64,000 nt of DNA. Origin: Tetracladium setigerum (Eukaryota > Ascomycota > Leotiomycetes > Helotiales). A program made the translations under genes and the position numbers. The notes below the pieces were generated by a model. That model ran no database searches. It was not told the DNA's origin and saw only the letters and a list, made by a program, of their open reading frames with translations. How positions within the stretch are numbered: position 1 is the stretch's first letter; the number at the start of each line of letters is the position of its first letter. The DNA lies in assembly GCA_031472005.1 (NCBI GenBank), contig PZJY01000003.1:248001-312000 (forward strand), read 5' to 3'. Positions 58,505 to 64,000 of the stretch are shown here, piece after piece.

Positions 58505-60273
58505 TCTTACATAAACCATATAAAAAGAACAAACGACCTATTAAGCAAAAACATCTCTATGCAAGAAAGAGTATAGGTAAAAGTATAGTAAGCAGCGGCA
58601 GGGGCATTATCATAAATGATATACTGTGGGAAAAACAACCCAAAAAAAAACACTTCAACTCATAGAGCTATGCTATGCCAAATAATAGGACATGCATTAA
58701 TAGTTCTGTAGTTTTACTATTCATCAAAGAAGGGATAGATGGGATGGATAGAAGGGAAAAAGATCAAAGAAAAAAAGGAAAGGAAAAACTTGGTATATAC
58801 TTTTTGGATTGTTAAACAAGGCAAAAACAAAGCAAGCAAGCAATTGGAGATTTGGACCCCAGGAAAATTTAGGAAGAGTGATCGCTGGAGCTGCAAGAGT
58901 TTATGTATAATGTAAGATCTTATACTGTTTGTCTCTTCCTCCTTCCTTCCTCGAAGAAGAAGACTCCCCCCCAAAAGACGAGACAAGAAAAACAAGAAAA
59001 GGAAGAAAAGGAAGAAAAGGAAGGAAAAAAAGGAAGGCCAACTGCACTGCACTACACTGCACTACCTACCGCCTTACCTTACATCATTTACATGCCAAAA
59101 AATATAGTCAAATAATATATATACGCTGCCAGCCGCCACGGTAGTGGCCCTCGGAGAGCCAGCGGAGCGTCACCTACCTGAGTCCTAAGTGTCTGTATAT
59201 GTACTCTTTTGAAAACATACCTTTGGATACATACCGTTGAAAATGTACCTTGGTTGGGAGAGTGAGAGAGAAAGAATCCCTGGAGTAATCCAATAGTAAT
59301 AAGTTCAAATCAAAGTTGTTCACTTCTTTTCATTTTTCCATATACTTTATAAAATAAGTATCAACCAACCAGCCACGCAGCACGACGCTATTTCATCAAG
59401 TCAATCAATCTACACCCCCCACCCCCCACCCAATCCAGTCCAGTCCAAATTTCTCTCGAGACACCCAAACGAAAAACTCGCCCTTTATCATCCATCCAAC
59501 CAACAAAAAAACACGAAAAACTGGGAAAGAAACGCCCGCTACCGAATTTAAACGACTAGACTAAAAGCAAAAGTATTCAACCAGAGTGTGTGTTGTGTTG
59601 TGTTGATGACAGTGTGCGTGTGTGTGTACAATGAAATTCATCCATATTTCCAGATCTCATATTCCTCCCCATCTCTTCCATTCCATTCAATATCCCCAGC
59701 AACGAAAAACAGTAATAAAGGCAAGCAAGTGACAGGTCTGCGCAAAAACGGAAGGAAAAGCAAAAACAAACATTATAAAAAAGAGAAACGATGTAACGCG
59801 TGTGGTATGTACAGCGGTAGTGGCATGAGGAGCAAGAGTGTCGTGCCCGTGGAGAGTGTGTAGGTAGTAGGAGGAGGTCATTATCATAAACAAGAATGGC
59901 TGTTTCTTTGCTTTCATCAAATCTTTCTGTTCTTTTTTCAAGAGAGAAGGAGGACGAGAAACATGGAGAGAGTTGTAATAGGATCTAAGCCATGACCCAT
60001 AACTGTCTGTGTGTATGTATGCGTGTGTGGGTGTGTGTGAAAACGCGTTGTCCAATCCTCTGTGGCAGGAGCAACAGCAAGAGAAAGCCAAGGCACTGAA
60101 GCCTGCTGTATATGTGATTTTGTGTTCGTAATTCGTAATCGTCGTCTTTTATCCCTTCCATCAATAAAAACCTATCATGTAATCGCTTCCCCAGAAGTAG
60201 AAAGTCGTTGTATCTTCTTGACCAATCACCATTAAAACTCCAATTCAACCAATAAAACTCAAGCACTCGTCGC

Positions 60274-62648
60274 CTAGAAACGAGTACTGAAACTCCTCCC
60301 ATTGGAGGTCTCGAACTTCCAGGTCTCGAGGTATTGCGAGCTGATAGTCCAGGAGCAGTACCAGACCCAATCTTTTGGAAGCCCTGCATGATATCAACAC
60401 CATCAAATCCCATGCCCTCTTCCAGAAACTCCGACTCGAAGAAATCCTGGTCAATCTCAAAGTTGCCAAGATTATTATAGGCCGAAGTGTTCGTCATTTT
60501 CGATGGAGATTCAAGATGAATGCTTGGAGAATCGAAGAAGTTGGAGAGAGATTTAGTGGGAGAGAGTGAGAAAGGGTGAGATTTGGGGGCGGAAGGAGTG
60601 AATTTAAGGACAGGCGTACTGGTGCCGTTCAGATTGCGCGTTTGGCTCATGAGCGAGTTGGGCATCTGGGAAATTTCGGCTAGGAGATTGGCGGAGCGGG
60701 AACGATCGAGACGGGGGCGTTTGCTGGATCGTTTTTCGGGAGAGAATGGGTTGTCCAATGTGCCCATGTTGAAGGTTCCCGGGTCGGCGAAGATATCAAA
60801 GTCGGCGAGGCCATCGTGATAGACGAAGGGGGTCGAGTTGTCCATGTTGAACTGAGGAGACCAAGGAAGTTGATCCTCTCCCAGACAAGTCATATCCCGC
60901 AACGGTGAGCCGACCATCTCTCGAACTCGATCTCGGTGCAGACGTAGATTGGTATTAGGTGATACGGATGGTGGTGGGCGGACTGGAGCTTTCAGCTTCA
61001 TGGCTGGCGTGAGAGGAGGTAGCATTTGTGCTGTCGCTTTGAGCGAACGTCGCATGGGCGATGATGATGGTTGGAGCATTCGACCCTTTGTGGGACTATC
61101 GTATGAAGATCCTCGAAGACGAGCAATCTCTTCTTCGGCGCGACCACGCTTCATCCTAGGTCTGTCTGCCTCTGATGTAAGAAGACGATGAGGATTGTAT
61201 CTCATAGCTGAGGAGTCAAGGTTTGAAAAGTACCCACTGTCGTCCATTGATGCAAACTTGCGCTTGTGGGACCGACTTCTTGACGAGGATGGGAATCTAG
61301 GGACGGGAGGAGGAGTGTCTTGTCTTCTTTGTACGTGGCGTGGGACCGGCGGCGAGGAGTGAATTAATGCTGTAGTTGGAGGTGAAGAGCGCATCAGAGG
61401 TGAAGAAGGTGGTGCGGGCTCTGCCTCTTCCTCTTGAGCTGGGTCCGTGTTTGAGATATCTGAAGCTGGAATGGTCGCATCTGATGACAGCTCCTCGTTT
61501 CGAGGCTTGGGTGGGTCCGGAAGCGAGTAAACGTTATTCTGGCGGGGGAGGATTTGAGGAAGAGCTGGCAGCAGAGGTTGGAAGTTTGTGCGTGATGATT
61601 CGGGCAGGTTCGATAGAAGTGGAGCAATTGGTGTAGGTTCCATCGATGGGATGGCATTCGACGCGACTGACACACCTTCATTCGGACCTTTCTTTGCCAT
61701 CTTCTCCTTCATAAAGATGTGTTCCATTCCAGGCACGAGAGCCCAGTAATTTCCCTTTCCTGGATCATCCTTTGGTCTCTCCTGCTTGACAAAGGCCTTG
61801 TTTAGACTGAGGTTATGTCGAATGCTATTCTGCCATCCGGCATCAGTTGCGCCATAATGAGCGTACGTATCCGAGATCCATTTGTAGATCTGAGCTAGAG
61901 TAAGTCTGCGCCCATCTGAGCGAAGAATGGACATGGCAATCAATTGAGCGTAGCTGTGAGGTGGCTTCGATCCATCATCTTTGATCGGAGGGAAGGAGTC
62001 GGGGGCTGGTAGGTCTTGCATGATCAGGATATCATCTCCATCGTCTTCCAACGCCACCTTGCTCTTCTTTGACGGCCTTGATTCGTGAATTGGGGCAGCC
62101 TCCATCAAGGATCTCTTTAGTGTTGGTCTCTGCCCAAATAGTCCCTCCAGCGAGAAATTAGTCCGATTGAAACCTTCATTGTACTGTGCGGCCGGCTGTG
62201 GGTATATCGAGGTTGGGTAGTTGTTCTCCTTGTCCGTACTGCCAGCTCCCTTTGCGCTCGTCGAAAAGGTCGTGAATAGAGCCTTCTGCGGCTTGAACTT
62301 CGACATCAGGGGCTGTTTCTTCTGCATCGAATCGGTATTGTGTGAGGGACCTCCTGGCGGCGGCATGGGCACCAAGTTCAATTTACTTCCAAACGGTCTA
62401 TTCGGGGAGCTCGAGTAGTGAGCCGATTTCAAGGGGGACTGCTTGTTGGGGCCGGTCGATTGGGGTGGGTTGAGGACGATGTTCCTCCTCGACGCGGCAT
62501 TCTTGAGGGGGCGTAATGGTGATTTCTTCTGCTGCTGCTGTTGATATGCTGTAGTAGCTGCATTCTGCGAGGAGGGCATTGGGACGTGATCGAAAGATGC
62601 TACCGGGTCCTGGAAGATCTGGAGCGGCGGAAAACGCGTGGAAGGCAT
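60274..62648 (-). CDS. Forkhead transcription factor, Hcm1/Sep1-like
   Basis: Single exon. Assuming one base lost at about 60293-60300 (GG), the product is 791 residues and ends at TAG 60274 with a short tail SFSTRF; without it the frame runs on into low-complexity sequence for about 95 more residues. Start ATG 62648; upstream codons in the frame have no ATG. Residues 1-225 are Pro/Ser/Gln rich with no FHA domain. The forkhead domain is at about 228-316: KPPHSYAQLIAMSI, then the recognition helix WQNSIRHNLSLNKAF, then KGNYWALVPG. A long Ser/Pro region with many SP/TP pairs follows, as expected of a CDK target. Lack of FHA points to the Hcm1/Sep1 type, which drives cell-cycle genes, rather than Fkh1/Fkh2. 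The DNA-binding assignment is very sure. Confidence 0.9.
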
Positions 62649-64000
62649 GGTGAGGCCGACGGACGACACCGCGTCGTGGACGGCGACGGGGTAATGGGGG
62701 AATTGAAGCTCGCAGGTCGGGATAGGGTATCAATGTGGTCGTCGAAGGTGTATTCTCAGGATAGGTTCCGTGGTGGAAGAGAGCGAGGTGTCGTGATGTT
62801 CGTTGTCAGGCTCTGAAGAGGAACGGAAGCCTGGGCTGGGTTGGGGGTGGAAGTGGATGTGGTGTTGAATAATGGGGCGGCACTGGACGTTGATCAGATT
62901 GTGGAGCGCGAAATTGCGGTGGATTCCACGTGAAGCCAGGCGAAGCAAGGGCGGCAAAGAGCAGGTGAGTCTGTGTGCTTGTGGCTGGCTGGGAGTGGGA
63001 GAGGGCCAAGGGGGGAGGGGAGCAAAGATTGGGAACAAATAATATTGAGAATGTTGAAGAATGTGGTGAGATTGCGGTTGTTGTGGTTGTTGTTGTGGGA
63101 GAGTGTGTGGGAGAGGGAAGAGAGGAAGAGAGAGAACAGAGTTCGGATGGTTGAAGGGGCAATCGAGGACGACGACAACAAACGAAGGTTGGCAAGAGAG
63201 AGGGGAAGAGCGTGAAAGCGTGAGAGCGTGTCTTGATGCAGCAGGTGGGTGTGTGTGTCGCAAGTCAGCGAGAGATGTTCTGTTCTGAGGATGCAAAGAG
63301 ATGCAAGAGGATGCAACTACTGGGTGCAACAGGGTTGCAAGGTGCAAGGTGCAAGGTTTTGCAGAGGAATGACTGGATGACAGAAACGATGATGATCCTC
63401 GCTCAAGACCGACCGCAAGACTCTATCCAAGTCGTTTACTAGGAAGTAACTCGGAAGTGGAGTTTGTGAGTTGCACTAGTAATAGGGCAGCGCAGGGTTG
63501 GCGGTTGGCCCAAAGCGAACGACGTAAGAATCTTCCGAGAGAGATGGATCGATGATGGGCGGATGGATGATGTGCCGTCCGTCTGTCTTTTTGCTATCAA
63601 AAAGAGGCTGAAGTAAGTAGTCATCAATCCTAAGAATGTGAATGTGAAGTTGTCCGTATTTCTTTGTATTTGAAGTTGTGATACTACTTCCTCTCAACCA
63701 ATTCCCACACACTTCCTTCCTACTCTCTGTCTCTCCTCCTCTTCGTCCACTCTTCACATGAAAAAGTCGTAACACACACACTTTTCCCTCTTCCTCCTCA
63801 GCTGAGTGACACAATAGTCAATTGATTGGATCATGGATGCTGGGTACGGAGGTCAAGCATGTGGTCGCTCTCTCTCTATCTTTTGGTCTCTCTTTCTCTC
63901 TCTTCCCTTCTTCCTGCCGCCGGCGCGTCGCGCCTGATCCATTTGTTTACGTGTCAAAAGTCACGCGTTTCATCCAATCACCACCAACGGATCTCGCTGT
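62649..64000. other. Forkhead gene upstream region
   Basis: Promoter and probably a long leader for the forkhead gene. The minus strand is strongly pyrimidine-rich (TCT, CCT, ACA runs), giving several long but meaningless frames (for example 62730-63347). No gene recognised. Confidence 0.45.

Larger units (their letters stand above)
51322..60273. other. 9-kb gene-free region
   Basis: Lies between the kinase start and the forkhead gene 3' end. I find no frame with a domain, a splice-linked exon pair or a plausible membrane or signal segment. It holds purine-rich AGGTAGG sequence next to the kinase, several microsatellites, palindromes and repeated TACTCCGTA motifs. It may contain long UTRs, non-coding RNA or regulatory DNA. 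Confidence 0.55.

Noticed and set aside
59120..59185. GC-rich patch with possible stems, considered as tRNA or small RNA
   Set aside because: I could not fold it to a cloverleaf and no A/B box pair is present.
5287..62648. Programmed -1 ribosomal frameshifting as the cause of the many frame steps
   Set aside because: The sites share no slippery heptamer in the reading frame and no downstream structure that I can see; they are in housekeeping genes where such control is unknown. A base lost in a homopolymer explains all of them more simply.
5287..62648. Pseudogenisation or RIP in the broken genes
   Set aside because: Motifs are fully conserved on both sides of every break, introns keep good splice sites, and there is no excess of C-to-T change or premature stops in frame.
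62730..63347. 205-codon minus-strand frame upstream of the forkhead gene
   Set aside because: It is made of Pro/Ser/His/Thr from a pyrimidine-rich leader; other frames over the same stretch are equally long, so the openness comes from composition.
1..64000. CRISPR array, integrated phage or bacterial-type mobile element
   Set aside because: The window is eukaryotic, has spliced genes throughout, and shows no transposase, reverse transcriptase or long terminal repeat.

Overview
The window is chromosomal DNA of a filamentous ascomycete (Pezizomycotina). Most introns are 44-121 nt, bounded by GT..AG and carrying CTAAC-like branch sites. The gene set is that of a mould: CFEM-like and GPI-anchored surface proteins, an Ecm33-like protein, a yapsin-type aspartic protease, cpc-3/GCN2, Cwc2, V-ATPase subunit c, Vps18, a Hal4/Sat4-like kinase and a forkhead factor. 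Several family members (DUF7730 proteins, ankyrin-DUF2235) suggest Leotiomycetes, but that placement is inference.

Layout. 0.4-6.2 kb: a MARVEL membrane protein, urease accessory protein UreF, splicing factor Cwc2 and a CFEM-like surface protein. 6.7-13.8 kb: the eIF2-alpha kinase GCN2 and the mitochondrial ornithine acetyltransferase of arginine synthesis are transcribed divergently from a 470-bp region holding two perfect TGACTCA (Gcn4/CPC1) sites, so a sensor of amino-acid starvation and one of its likely targets share a promoter. 16.5-24.1 kb: an MFS sugar transporter, a Ser/Ala-rich one-pass membrane protein and an ankyrin-DUF2235 alpha/beta-hydrolase. 26.4-38.3 kb: a secreted GH3 glycosidase, a small membrane protein, two DUF7730 proteins, an Ecm33-like GPI protein and a GPI aspartic protease, i.e. 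a wall and surface district. 39-48 kb: tRNA-Lys(CUU) with an intron, V-ATPase subunit c with a 13-nt microexon, Vps18, tRNA-Trp(CCA) and a small Cys-rich protein. 49.7-62.6 kb: a Hal4-like kinase and a forkhead factor, separated by about 9 kb with no credible gene but many microsatellites, palindromes and TACTCCGTA motifs.

The strongest cross-cutting signal is that 13 positions (plus one doubtful) in nine or ten otherwise well-conserved genes lose one base. All shift frame in the same direction, and nearly all can be explained by a homopolymer read one base short. Adding one base at each site makes every exon sum divisible by three, with matching splice phases. This most likely reflects a deletion-biased assembly rather than pseudogenes, and any automatic annotation of this sequence will split or truncate GCN2, VPS18, the GH3 enzyme, the sugar transporter, the protease and the forkhead factor.
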